Shown: positions 1-8,230 of the stretch, in pieces
Position numbering within the stretch: position 1 is the first letter of the stretch
Layout: each line of letters starts with the position of its first letter
Program-made: the position numbers and the translations under genes
Origin: Pseudomonadota bacterium
GTDB taxonomy: Bacteria; Pseudomonadota; Gammaproteobacteria; Burkholderiales; Burkholderiaceae_B
NCBI GenBank assembly: GCA_023387815.1
Contig: JAEWHK010000049.1
Location: 6,437-70,436, forward strand
Reading direction: 5' to 3'
Length of the DNA stretch: 64,000 nt
Notes under the pieces: model-generated
Told to the model about the DNA's origin: nothing
What the model saw: only the letters and a program-made list of their open reading frames with translations
Databases searched by the model: none

Positions 1-786
1 AGGCGCATTTCCCGTTGCCAGGAACTGAGCCAGGTCCTTTTGCGTCCAGCCGCGTTCGGCCAGCGCTTCAGGCGTGATATCGGCAGCCTTGAAACGACCC
101 AGCGTACCGCCTTTCAACGGTTTATCCAGATCCATCTGTCCGAACATGCCTCGTGGTGTATGACATTCGGCACAATGACCCATGACATCCGTCATATAGC
201 GACCGCGCACCCACAGCTCGGAGTTGCCTTCAGACGCGGCGGGCAGCGGATCCTTGTTCTGAAACAGCAGATTCCAGCCTATCATCAGGAAACGCTGATT
301 GAACGGGAATGGCAGATCGTTTTCCGGCGTGGGTGCATCCACAGCCGGTCTGGTCATCAGGTATGCGTAAATATCGTCCAGATCATCATCTGTCATCAAA
401 TGATAGGAGTTATACGGCATGGCCGGATACAAATGGCGACCGGTAGGCGTCACACCATCTCTGACGGCAACCCGGAATTCTTCTTTGGTCCAGCGACCAA
501 TACCATAGTCTGCAGAGGGTGTGATATTGCTGCCATGAATCGTGCCAAAAGGTGTTTCCATGGGGAAGCCGCCTGCGAACAATCCGCCACCCTGGACAGT
601 ATGACAGGCCGCGCAGTCTGCAGCTCTGGCCGCATAGCGCCCGCGCTCGATCTGCTCATCCGTGGCGGTGACTTTCTGTACGGGATTGGTGTTGTCGCGG
701 TGTTCGCGCCACCACAGGATGGCAATAATCACAATTGCCAACAACACAAGTACTGACAGTACAGGAAGAATTCGTCTCTTAGCCAT
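1..786 (-). CDS. Cytochrome c subunit of a molybdenum hydroxylase (3' end outside window)
   Basis: Reading leftwards from an ATG at 786 the frame stays open to the window edge (262 residues visible). It starts with a hydrophobic anchor (residues about 8-25) and then shows two c-type heme motifs, CAACH near residue 57 and CAECH near 207, the latter followed by TPRG. This is the alcohol-dehydrogenase-type multiheme cytochrome c that takes electrons from isoquinoline/aldehyde-type molybdenum hydroxylases to the respiratory chain; family members usually carry a third heme motif, which would lie beyond the edge. A GGGAGAA ribosome site precedes the ATG, and the start overlaps the end of the 2Fe-2S subunit gene by 8 bp, so the two are translationally coupled. 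Role is inferred from family and operon; substrate unknown. Confidence 0.85.
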   Translation of the reverse strand, partial: MAKRRILPVLSVLVLLAIVIIAILWWREHRDNTNPVQKVTATDEQIERGRYAARAADCAACHTVQGGGLFAGGFPMETPFGTIHGSNITPSADYGIGRWTKEEFRVAVRDGVTPTGRHLYPAMPYNSYHLMTDDDLDDIYAYLMTRPAVDAPTPENDLPFPFNQRFLMIGWNLLFQNKDPLPAASEGNSELWVRGRYMTDVMGHCAECHTPRGMFGQMDLDKPLKGGTLGRFKAADITPEALAERGWTQKDLAQFLATGNAP

Positions 787-1333
787 TTGATTTCTCCCGG
801 ATCAGTCCTGGTGTGTTCAGTACAACGTCACGAACCGCTTCGTAATACCGGACATATCCGGTGCAACGACAGATGTGATTGTCCAATGCCTTGAGAATGG
901 CCGGTTCCAGTTCTTCGCGCGCGATGGGATTGCGCTTGAGTCCTTCAACAAAGACCGTGGCAGCATTCACAAAGCCAGGTGTGCAATAGCCGCACTGAAA
1001 GCTGTAATGATCCATGAACGCCTGCTGCACGGGAGAGGGAACTTCTTCACCCTTGTCGTCGATGGTGGCATGTCCTTCAACGGTTCGAATTTTCTTTCCG
1101 TCAAAGTAATGCGCACCGGTGATACAGGTTCGCGTTTCCTGACTGGTTCCATCAGGGTTGTCCTCGATGACCACACAGGCATGACAGATGCCCTGGCCAC
1201 AGCCGAGTCGCGACCCGGTCAGATGCACGTACTCGTGCAGAAAATCGATCATCATCAGGCCTTCCGGTACATCCACAGGTCCCTGTTTTTTTCCATTGAT
1301 CGTCAATGTAATTGGTTTGCTCGTAATACTCAT
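779..1333 (-). CDS. (2Fe-2S)-binding small subunit of xanthine-dehydrogenase-family oxidoreductase
   Basis: 184 residues. The N-terminal plant-type ferredoxin domain has the cluster-binding run CGQGICHAC near residues 45-53, and the C-terminal all-helical domain has CGYCTPGF (about 114) and CRCTGYVRYYEAV (about 155), the two ligand pairs of the second [2Fe-2S] cluster. This is the standard small subunit of CO-dehydrogenase/isoquinoline-oxidoreductase-type molybdenum hydroxylases; it passes electrons from the molybdenum centre to the cytochrome. It overlaps the large-subunit gene by 4 bp and the cytochrome gene by 8 bp. No signal peptide of its own is visible; such subunits are normally carried through the Tat pathway with the large subunit. 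Confidence 0.9.
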   Translation of the reverse strand: MSITSKPITLTINGKKQGPVDVPEGLMMIDFLHEYVHLTGSRLGCGQGICHACVVIEDNPDGTSQETRTCITGAHYFDGKKIRTVEGHATIDDKGEEVPSPVQQAFMDHYSFQCGYCTPGFVNAATVFVEGLKRNPIAREELEPAILKALDNHICRCTGYVRYYEAVRDVVLNTPGLIREKSNG

Positions 1334-4122
1334 TGGAAGACCTCTTTAATATTGTCCGCGCGCACAGGCATATCACGGAAATAATGTCCCGTGGCGTGCG
1401 CGATCGCGTTGACGATGGATGCAACGACAGGAATCATGACCACTTCTGCCATTCCTTTTGGCGGATCCGTTTCCGACAAGGGGGGAAGAATGTCGCCTGT
1501 CTGCTTCCAGACCGCCACGTCATGGGCTCTTGGCACGTGATAACGATTGAAATTCCAGGTACCGTCGCCCGGACCATCTTCGTACAAAGGCAGGAATTCG
1601 TGCAAAGCGTGTCCGATACCCATGGCGATGCCACCCTGCAGCTGGCCTGATACCAGTTCAGGCACAATCAGGTTGCCGCACTCCAGGAACGAATGGTGAT
1701 TCATCACTTCCACTTCGCCTGTGCCGGTATCCACCGCCACCTCAACCAATGTGCCAATGGCACTGTAATAAGTCACAGCGGCATTGTTACGCTGCATGGG
1801 TGGATAAATGACGCGATTGCGTGGCAGCGGCTCATAGCTGTCGCTGTTGCCCTTGCGCAGTGAAATCCCATCCAGCGGCAGACGTTGTTCTTTATCAGTG
1901 ACCGTGAAATCGGCCTGTGCCCATTCCCAGCGATTGAACGCATGCGCTACCACACCTGTGATCAGGCCCATCTCGTAAGCTTTTTTGGACAGCACTTCAA
2001 AAGGCAGAATCTGCATGCCGGCCACGGTCAGACCACCGGGCACCCAGCGTGCGTCCTCAAAACGGATCACGTGAGGCGCAGCCTGTCCGCCGCCAATTCC
2101 TGTTTGCCAGATCGCCAGCGCCGCCGGCCAGATGCCATGTTCAAACAGCACTCTGGCGGCTTCGCGGGTTGTATGGGAGAAATAGAACGCAGAATTACTG
2201 GCGCTTGAGGGAGAACAGTAGGAAGGTGTCCAGAATGGATCAGCCGAAAACTTGTCCTGATCTTCCTGCGGCATCATATAAGGATCTGCAGTTGCCACCA
2301 TGGGCAGCATGTTCCAGTCTGTGACCGAGAAATGCGCCTCATCAGCCGGCTTGCCCATCCATTGCGCACAGACCACAGCCTGAGAGGTTGTCATGCCGGT
2401 ACCCATTTCCGCGCCACTGTGGCTGAGAATCAGTTTACCCTCAGGCGTGAATTCAACTCGAGCGAACGAGCTTTCTGCACCGGTACCAAAGTCTTTCTGG
2501 ACACAGGCAAAACCCACGCCATAACGTTTACCGGGATTGCGGGCTTCGAAATCACTCTTGCGTTTGGCCCGACCTGTCCACATCTCGTGTTTGGCTGCGA
2601 GATCAAGAATTTCATCGGCACGAATTGCACCGCCTGGAATCGCACCCTGCGTATTTTTCATGCCAGACTTGAGGACGTTGCGCTTACGAAAATCAATCGG
2701 ATCCAGCTTGAGGCGAGCCGCCATTTCATCCATAAGCATTTCGGTGGCAGCCATGCTTTGCAGCGTGCCGTAACCGCGAGCACTACCCGCGTCGATCGCC
2801 CTGGTGGCAATCCCCACAGCAGAAAAATCGCTTTTGGGTACGTAATAAATGGATTGCGCGGCAGTCGCTGCAACCATGACCACGGATGGTGTGAAATTAC
2901 ATCGACCGCCCCCGTTGCCCACCATGGAGCCCTGGAAAATCTCGATCTTTCCTGTCTTCTTATTTACAGCCATTGCATATGAAATATCAAACGCATGCCG
3001 CTTGATGGAAGTCTGGAAATGCTCGTAACGATCGTTCGCAATGCGCACCGGCAGTCCATCGCCATACATGGCAACCATGGTACCCACGTAGGGAAAGCTA
3101 TAGTGATCCTTGGAGCCGTAGCCCACGGTATAACAGGGATGCAGGATCAGGCGCTTGATTGCCGGGTTCATCTTCGCCAGCATTTTCGGAATTTCCGCTG
3201 CGAGCTCCGATGGCGACTGTGTTGGTACAACCAGATGCAGTGTCTGCGTGTCCTTGTCGAACCAGCCGTTGGCACAGTCCGCTTCCATCGCCGACGTATC
3301 AATGGATTGCGACGAATAATCTGCAGTCAGCACTTCAATATCGGCAGAAGGATTTTTCAGTGCATCAGCCAGCTGGGCGGCATGAAACATGCCTTCTTCG
3401 TCCAGTTTGCCACCTTCGCGGCCTTCGGGCCAGACAGGCAGACGCTTGCGCAGGCCTGTTGGGAAGATTGGCATGTCTTTCAAACTTGAAAATGTGTCTT
3501 CTGCATAAGGTGTATCACCCCCTACGCGTACGTAACGGAACGACGCCCAGGGATCACGCTCCAGCGGACCGGTTTCGGCGCCGTATCGGATCACATCCGG
3601 ATGAAATTGAAGTGCGTTTTTTGCGAAACGGAAGCGGGCAAAATCGTGATAAATCAGCACTGCCACGGCATGTCCCAGATAGGCGGGCGTCTTGCCTTTG
3701 GGCAGCAGCATGTCTTCACCGTAGAATTCCGGGAAGGCAATGCCATCGCGTGCCAGATCTTCAGCCGTCACCAGACGATCCGGTTTCAGATCCTCGCCCA
3801 GACGGGACAAATCAATATCTTCGAAAATACGATCCGCACGCGTCGCGCGCAGAATAAAGGCGTGTGCCTGTTTCTGCGGCCAGTGGGACATATCGGTTGC
3901 GCGAATATCATAGGCAAAAACTTTTCTGCCCATCGCCTTGGACTTGGCATCCAGACGATGTCGTATTCTTCTGGTTGTCGCATCCCAGACTGGTGCCTGC
4001 AGGATTTTTTCTTCGAACAGGGCATTGTATGCCTTGCTATTGAGTGGTGCCAGGTACACGGTAATGCCGGCCACCACTGATTTTTTCAGGAAAAGTCGCC
4101 TTGAAGGATTGAGCTGACCCAT
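1330..4122 (-). CDS. Molybdopterin-binding large subunit, isoquinoline-1-oxidoreductase-like (xanthine dehydrogenase family), Tat-exported
   Basis: 930 residues, the length usual for IorB-like subunits. The N-terminus has a twin-arginine signal (SRRLFLKK at about 7-14, then a hydrophobic stretch), so the folded enzyme is probably exported to the periplasm. Near the C-terminus the sequence KGMAEVVMIPVVASI fits the region holding the catalytic glutamate that assists hydroxylation at the Mo centre; KGVGE is commoner, so Ala before Glu is a slight variation. The enzyme hydroxylates an N-heterocycle or oxidises an aldehyde using water; the true substrate cannot be read from sequence. First gene of the three-gene operon, with GGAAAGGAAAATAA before the ATG. 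No molybdopterin chaperone (XdhC-like) gene is in the window. Confidence 0.88.
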   Translation of the reverse strand: MGQLNPSRRLFLKKSVVAGITVYLAPLNSKAYNALFEEKILQAPVWDATTRRIRHRLDAKSKAMGRKVFAYDIRATDMSHWPQKQAHAFILRATRADRIFEDIDLSRLGEDLKPDRLVTAEDLARDGIAFPEFYGEDMLLPKGKTPAYLGHAVAVLIYHDFARFRFAKNALQFHPDVIRYGAETGPLERDPWASFRYVRVGGDTPYAEDTFSSLKDMPIFPTGLRKRLPVWPEGREGGKLDEEGMFHAAQLADALKNPSADIEVLTADYSSQSIDTSAMEADCANGWFDKDTQTLHLVVPTQSPSELAAEIPKMLAKMNPAIKRLILHPCYTVGYGSKDHYSFPYVGTMVAMYGDGLPVRIANDRYEHFQTSIKRHAFDISYAMAVNKKTGKIEIFQGSMVGNGGGRCNFTPSVVMVAATAAQSIYYVPKSDFSAVGIATRAIDAGSARGYGTLQSMAATEMLMDEMAARLKLDPIDFRKRNVLKSGMKNTQGAIPGGAIRADEILDLAAKHEMWTGRAKRKSDFEARNPGKRYGVGFACVQKDFGTGAESSFARVEFTPEGKLILSHSGAEMGTGMTTSQAVVCAQWMGKPADEAHFSVTDWNMLPMVATADPYMMPQEDQDKFSADPFWTPSYCSPSSASNSAFYFSHTTREAARVLFEHGIWPAALAIWQTGIGGGQAAPHVIRFEDARWVPGGLTVAGMQILPFEVLSKKAYEMGLITGVVAHAFNRWEWAQADFTVTDKEQRLPLDGISLRKGNSDSYEPLPRNRVIYPPMQRNNAAVTYYSAIGTLVEVAVDTGTGEVEVMNHHSFLECGNLIVPELVSGQLQGGIAMGIGHALHEFLPLYEDGPGDGTWNFNRYHVPRAHDVAVWKQTGDILPPLSETDPPKGMAEVVMIPVVASIVNAIAHATGHYFRDMPVRADNIKEVFQ

Positions 4123-4617
4123 TTATTTTCCTTTCCGTTGTTGAATGCTTTCTTGCAAAAACTGACTGCTGCCAATCGTATCCACGCGAAAACGCCCCCC
4201 GCTTCTGTGAGGGGTATATTGCATGTGTCATGTATCTGCTAGTTGCGACAGATTACGTGGCGATTGATTCGACCCTGTCAGTTAGATTTAAGGTTTTTCT
4301 GCTGCCTGCCTGAATAGGCTTTTTCGGCGCTACATTATCACAATATTAATAGTTATGAAATCGAGTGCATATATGAAATTTTATGACTCACGGCATTGTC
4401 GCAGCGCCGCAATCCCAATACTTCAAGTAAAAAATAATAAGAAATCCAAATGTTAGGCAAAGTATTGCGACAGTTGTTTAGCCAGGAATGCTGCGTAGCG
4501 TTCCAAAAAACAATTGTGATTGTGTGATGTGCAAGCAACACACAATCAATGGTGCCCATCAACCGTTGTTCAGCGGGCAGCGCTTGCTACTCAACGCTGA
4601 ATGATTTATGTTCGCAT
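4123..4617. other. Gene-free interval between the molybdenum hydroxylase operon and an MFS gene
   Basis: About 495 bp, AT-richer than its flanks. Both neighbouring genes are on the minus strand, so the stretch should contain the promoter of the molybdenum hydroxylase operon and the end of the MFS transcript. Short open frames here have no ribosome site or recognisable product. I see no clear operator. Confidence 0.6.
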
Positions 4618-5862
4618 TCAGGCGACTGCCGGTTTACTGCGATTGATGGCGCTCTCATTGATCGGCAGATTCATGAGCGTGGCAAATACACTCAGCGCAA
4701 TCGCCAGGTACCAGACCACATCGTAATTACCATAGACGTCATAAAGCTTGCCGCCCAGCCAGACTCCCAGGAATGAACCAATCTGGTGGCTAAAGAACAC
4801 AAAACCGCCGAGCATGGAGAAATGCCGGACACCGAAGATCTGAGCCACGATGGCATTGGTAGGAGGAACGGTGGACAGCCAGAAGAACCCCATGACGGCA
4901 GAGAAAATATAGACGCTGGTTGCCGAAATGGGCACAAGCAGGAACACGGTAATGGCAACGCCCCTGGCCATATAAATAATGGCCAGCAGGTATTTTTTGG
5001 GCCAGATCTGCCCGAGTGATCCCACCAGATAGGTTCCGAAAATATTGAACAGACCGATAAGTGCCAGCGCATAACCAGCCACTTCTGCACTCAGCCCTTC
5101 GTCCTTGAGATAACTGGGCATATGTACGCCAATAAAGACGACCTGGAAACCACAAACGAAATAGCCCATTACAAGCAGGCGAAAGCTGGAATAAGAGAAC
5201 GCTTCACGAATGGCCTGAACAATACCCTGCTGACTTGCAACAGGCGCACCGGCCGCAGCGGGTGACATGCCATTTGTAAATTTCTCTCGTATACCAAACG
5301 CGAGCGGAGCGATGAGCAGAACGACACTGCTCAAAATGACCAGTGCCTGCTGCCAGCCAAACGCACTGATCAGGATATTTTCTGTAGGCAGCATCAGAAA
5401 CTGCCCAAAAGAACCGGCAGCGGCGGCAACACCCATTGCCCAGGAACGTTTTTCAACCGGAATATTGCGACCGATCACACCAAAAATAACGGCATAGGTT
5501 GTACAAGCCTGCGCCATACCCATCAGCACACCAGTGGTGAGCGTGAACATGACTGGCGATGTGGTGTACGCCATACCAAGCAGCCCAAGCGCATAAAGTA
5601 TTGCACCTGCAATAATGACCCGGAACGCACCGAAGCGATCAGCCAGCATGCCGGCGAAGATGCCGGTGATGCCCCAGAACAAATTCTGTATGGCGATCGC
5701 AAAAGAAAAGGTTTCTCTTCCCCAGTCATTGGCCTGAATAATGGGTTGCAGCCACAGACCGAAGCCGTGTCGCACACCCATAGAGAATGTCACGATCATG
5801 CCTCCGCACAAAAGGATCTGCCAGACCGATAGCGGGCGAGGTTGCGAAGCTGCAGTAGACAT
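4618..5862 (-). CDS. MFS transporter (414 aa)
   Basis: A hydrophobic protein with about 12 predicted membrane segments and the MFS loop signature GMLADRFGAFR near residue 70 (between TM2 and TM3). The overall pattern fits the proteobacterial major facilitator type often annotated as oxalate/formate- or monocarboxylate-like, but the substrate cannot be assigned. Start ATG has GAGAAC upstream. The gene is divergent from a TetR regulator at 6166 and a 24-bp operator-like palindrome sits 30 bp upstream of its start, so it is probably the target of that repressor; the pairing is typical for efflux of toxic compounds or for ligand-induced uptake. Confidence 0.85.
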   Translation of the reverse strand: MSTAASQPRPLSVWQILLCGGMIVTFSMGVRHGFGLWLQPIIQANDWGRETFSFAIAIQNLFWGITGIFAGMLADRFGAFRVIIAGAILYALGLLGMAYTTSPVMFTLTTGVLMGMAQACTTYAVIFGVIGRNIPVEKRSWAMGVAAAAGSFGQFLMLPTENILISAFGWQQALVILSSVVLLIAPLAFGIREKFTNGMSPAAAGAPVASQQGIVQAIREAFSYSSFRLLVMGYFVCGFQVVFIGVHMPSYLKDEGLSAEVAGYALALIGLFNIFGTYLVGSLGQIWPKKYLLAIIYMARGVAITVFLLVPISATSVYIFSAVMGFFWLSTVPPTNAIVAQIFGVRHFSMLGGFVFFSHQIGSFLGVWLGGKLYDVYGNYDVVWYLAIALSVFATLMNLPINESAINRSKPAVA

Positions 5863-5891
5863 GAGGTTCTCGTTTCCGTGAGGTGCAATTA

Positions 5892-5915
5892 AATAGATTA
5901 TAATTACAATCTATT
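5892..5915. promoter_or_regulatory. 24-bp palindromic operator, site 1 (MFS side)
   Basis: Arms AATAGATT (5892-5899) and AATCTATT (5908-5915) are exact reverse complements, and the centre TAATTA (5901-5906) is itself palindromic; only the 5900/5907 pair is mismatched. It lies just upstream of the MFS start. The same outer half-sites with the same spacing recur at 6117-6140, so this is very likely the binding site of the adjacent TetR protein. Confidence 0.7.
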
Positions 5916-5985
5916 ATGACTGGCAATCACATTTGTTAAACCCGACCGGCTTTGTTTCCGTCAGGAGACACATTAACGCGCGCAC

Positions 5986-6045
5986 TGTCGGGCGTAATGT
6001 CGCGCGTAATGTCGGGAGTTTTGTCTGACATGATGTCGCCCACTT
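5986..6045. repeat. Five-copy degenerate 12-bp tandem repeat
   Basis: Five units begin at 5986, 5998, 6010, 6022 and 6034, each starting TGTC. The first two are TGTCGGGCGTAA and TGTCGCGCGTAA, and the third is TGTCGGGAGTTT. Units 4 and 5 have drifted (TGTCTGACATGA, TGTCGCCCACTT). It lies between the two operator palindromes in the MFS/TetR intergenic region. Confidence 0.65.
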
Positions 6046-6116
6046 TCAGCTGAAGATCAAATTACGTTGAAAGAATGAAGTTTGGACGAAGCCGGTTTTG
6101 TATAACAATCGTGATA

Positions 6117-6140
6117 AATAGAAGTATGTGATAATCTATC
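6117..6140. promoter_or_regulatory. 24-bp operator, site 2 (TetR side)
   Basis: AATAGA (6117-6122), 12 spacer bases, TCTATC (6135-6140 with preceding AA): the same half-sites and overall length as the palindrome at 5892-5915. It ends 25 bp before the TetR start, as expected for autorepression. Confidence 0.6.
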
Positions 6141-6165
6141 CGTATGCATTAACGAGGACTTTATT

Positions 6166-6786
6166 ATGGGTCGGTCTTCCAGACAACAAGCCGAACAGAA
6201 TCGCGCCGACATCCTGGCTGCTGCCTGCAGACTGTTTCGCGAACATGGCGTCGACAATGTTTCCATCACAGATATCATGGCTGCGGTCGGATTGACGGCT
6301 GGTGGCTTCTATCGTCACTTCGCATCTAAAGAGGCATTGTTCAAGGAAGCCTTGTCGACCGTCTTCGCCCAGTCCACCGAGAGGTGGGAGCAGACGATAC
6401 ATTCCTGCGGACAGCATGAACCGGATGCAGTTGATGTTTTGATCCGGAATTATTTCAGAAAAAAAATGCCGGGCCAGACCTGCCCGATACTGGCCTTTGC
6501 GCCACATGTCAGTCAGCAGGCTGGAGACCCGCAGACATCGAGTCTGTATGGTTCGCACACCGAGGCGCTGTATCTGCAATTTCAGCAGGCAGCCATCAAA
6601 AGTGCCGAGAATGCCGGGACGCCACCACCCTCTGAACAGGAAATCATGCTGCATTTTGCCGCGATGGTCGGCACCGGTTTTCTGGCGCAATCGATCAGCG
6701 ACAACAACTGGATCCGGACATTGAAAGAAGCGGTACTGACGTGGGATACCCGCCAGGAGTCATCTCGTCAGGAATCATCTGAATAA
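6166..6786 (+). CDS. TetR/AcrR family transcriptional regulator
   Basis: 206 residues, usual TetR length. The N-terminal DNA-binding domain (residues about 10-56) shows the family pattern ILAAACRLFREHGVDNVSI, then the recognition-helix region LTAGGFYRHFASKEALFKEA. The C-terminal half is the ligand-binding and dimerisation domain of the YcdC/AcrR-like kind with a conserved Cys-Pro (CPILAFAPHVSQQ). GAGGA lies upstream of the ATG. It is divergent from the MFS gene and flanked by one of two matching palindromes, so it probably represses both itself and the transporter until an unknown ligand binds. Its 3' end faces the siderophore block (convergent). Confidence 0.9.
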   Translation: MGRSSRQQAEQNRADILAAACRLFREHGVDNVSITDIMAAVGLTAGGFYRHFASKEALFKEALSTVFAQSTERWEQTIHSCGQHEPDAVDVLIRNYFRKKMPGQTCPILAFAPHVSQQAGDPQTSSLYGSHTEALYLQFQQAAIKSAENAGTPPPSEQEIMLHFAAMVGTGFLAQSISDNNWIRTLKEAVLTWDTRQESSRQESSE

Positions 6787-6850
6787 GGATCAGCCCGTCT
6801 GAAATCACCGCCGGGAATCTTTCCATTAGAATTCGCCCCCAATCAGGTTA

Positions 6851-8230
6851 TCAAATCCGGCGTTCCCGCCATAACGAACGCCGCAATTGTCCCGCGGGCG
6901 CACTGGCAAAGACGCCCACCAGCAGGGTACAGGCCGTGCCGCCAATCACCAACGCCCTTCCGGGAGACCACAAGGTTGCCAGCGTCCCCGCCTGCAGGCC
7001 GCCCACCGCCGGTCCCAGATAACTTTCCAGCAACCATAAGGCCGACACCCGGCCACGCAGGGCATCCGGCGTGTGAATTTGCAGTAATGCGCCACGGACG
7101 ATATCGGAGGCCGTGCCTGCCATGCCCGCAAGTGCCAGGCAGATCAGAATCGGCCAGACACCGCCAGGCAAGCCCTGTCCCAGTCCACCTGCAGCAACGC
7201 CGGTGCCGGCAATGGCCAGCCCCCAGAGAAGCGCACAGGCGATAACCAGACGTCCAGGTCGGGTCAGGCTGCGTGTCCAACCCGAAGTCATGGCCACCAG
7301 CAAGGCACCACTGGCGGGTGCCGCGTACAGATATCCCACCATTTGCGGACCGCCGCGCAGGACCTCCTGGGCGAGCTGGGGCATGAGTGCATGCACGCTG
7401 GCCAGGACCATCATGGCCAGATCCAGGGCCAGCAGACAGGCAATCAGGGCATTGTGTCGGACGTGCTTCAATCCGTCCAGCCACTGTACATAAACGGGTG
7501 GTTTACGCGGCGCGTGCGCAGACTGCCCTTGCCCGTTCGCCACCAGATCACGCGGAAGCCGGGAAAGAAGTAGCGGAACAAGCGCGGCACCTGCCAGTAC
7601 CAGCAGGAAACAGGAAGGCAGGCCGGCACGGGCCAGCAATGCCCCTGCGATCAATGGCCCGACGAGTCGGCTCAGCTCCATCGTCAGGGCATTGAGCGCA
7701 CCCGCCGCGGCCAGTTGATGCGTGGGCACCAGACGGGGCATGACTGCCATCAAGGCAGGCGCACTGATGCCACTGGTGAGCCCGCTAAGCAGCGTTGCCA
7801 GGTAGATCACCCCAAGCTGCGGGTCGGGCAGCAGGCTATTGATGCAAAGAATCAGCACCACCCCAACATAGGCCGCCCGCCCCCACACCATAATCCGTCG
7901 ACGATCAGCCCGATCTGCCAGGGCACCGCCCCAGACCAGGCCAATCAACGACCCTACTGCCAGCCCGATACTGACGCCGGCCACGTGCAAGGAAGAGCCA
8001 CTGATGGCGTAGACCTGCCAGGCAACGGCAACGGCCAGAATGGCGATGGAAAACAGTGACACGGCGCGCGCCAGATAAAGGCGTCGAAAACCTGTGGATT
8101 CAATCAGGGGAGACAGATCCAGTGTCATCCGAAACCATCGACTGCGCGACGTTACGGCAGCCGGCGTCCCCTCTGATTGTTCCCGCGACTGTCCCTGAGT
8201 CATCGAAGGAGGCTCAGACGCCTCGCTCAT
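6851..8230 (-). CDS. EntS-like MFS siderophore exporter
   Basis: 459 residues with an N-terminal hydrophilic extension of about 45 residues, then the MFS fold. The sequence after it (FRRLYLARAVSLFSIAIL, GGALADRADRRRIMVWGR) matches the pattern of EntS, which exports enterobactin across the inner membrane in E. coli. The start overlaps the end of the siderophore-interacting protein gene by 4 bp, placing it last in an iron-uptake operon. Odd: no siderophore biosynthesis genes are in the window, so the exporter may serve a siderophore made elsewhere in the genome or recycle an imported one. Family assignment is good; substrate is inference. Confidence 0.8.
   Translation of the reverse strand: MSEASEPPSMTQGQSREQSEGTPAAVTSRSRWFRMTLDLSPLIESTGFRRLYLARAVSLFSIAILAVAVAWQVYAISGSSLHVAGVSIGLAVGSLIGLVWGGALADRADRRRIMVWGRAAYVGVVLILCINSLLPDPQLGVIYLATLLSGLTSGISAPALMAVMPRLVPTHQLAAAGALNALTMELSRLVGPLIAGALLARAGLPSCFLLVLAGAALVPLLLSRLPRDLVANGQGQSAHAPRKPPVYVQWLDGLKHVRHNALIACLLALDLAMMVLASVHALMPQLAQEVLRGGPQMVGYLYAAPASGALLVAMTSGWTRSLTRPGRLVIACALLWGLAIAGTGVAAGGLGQGLPGGVWPILICLALAGMAGTASDIVRGALLQIHTPDALRGRVSALWLLESYLGPAVGGLQAGTLATLWSPGRALVIGGTACTLLVGVFASAPAGQLRRSLWRERRI

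Noticed and set aside
2332..2982. 216-codon open frame on the plus strand
   Set aside because: Antisense to the molybdenum hydroxylase large subunit; no domain seen.
4304..4325. GCCT-GAAT-AGGC followed by TTTTT as a terminator
   Set aside because: The stem is only 4 bp, and no plus-strand gene ends upstream.
4353..4562. 69-codon frame in the intergenic region
   Set aside because: No ribosome site, no family resemblance, AT-rich intergenic DNA.
5986..6045. Tandem repeats considered as a CRISPR fragment
   Set aside because: Unit is only 12 bp with no spacers and no cas genes nearby.
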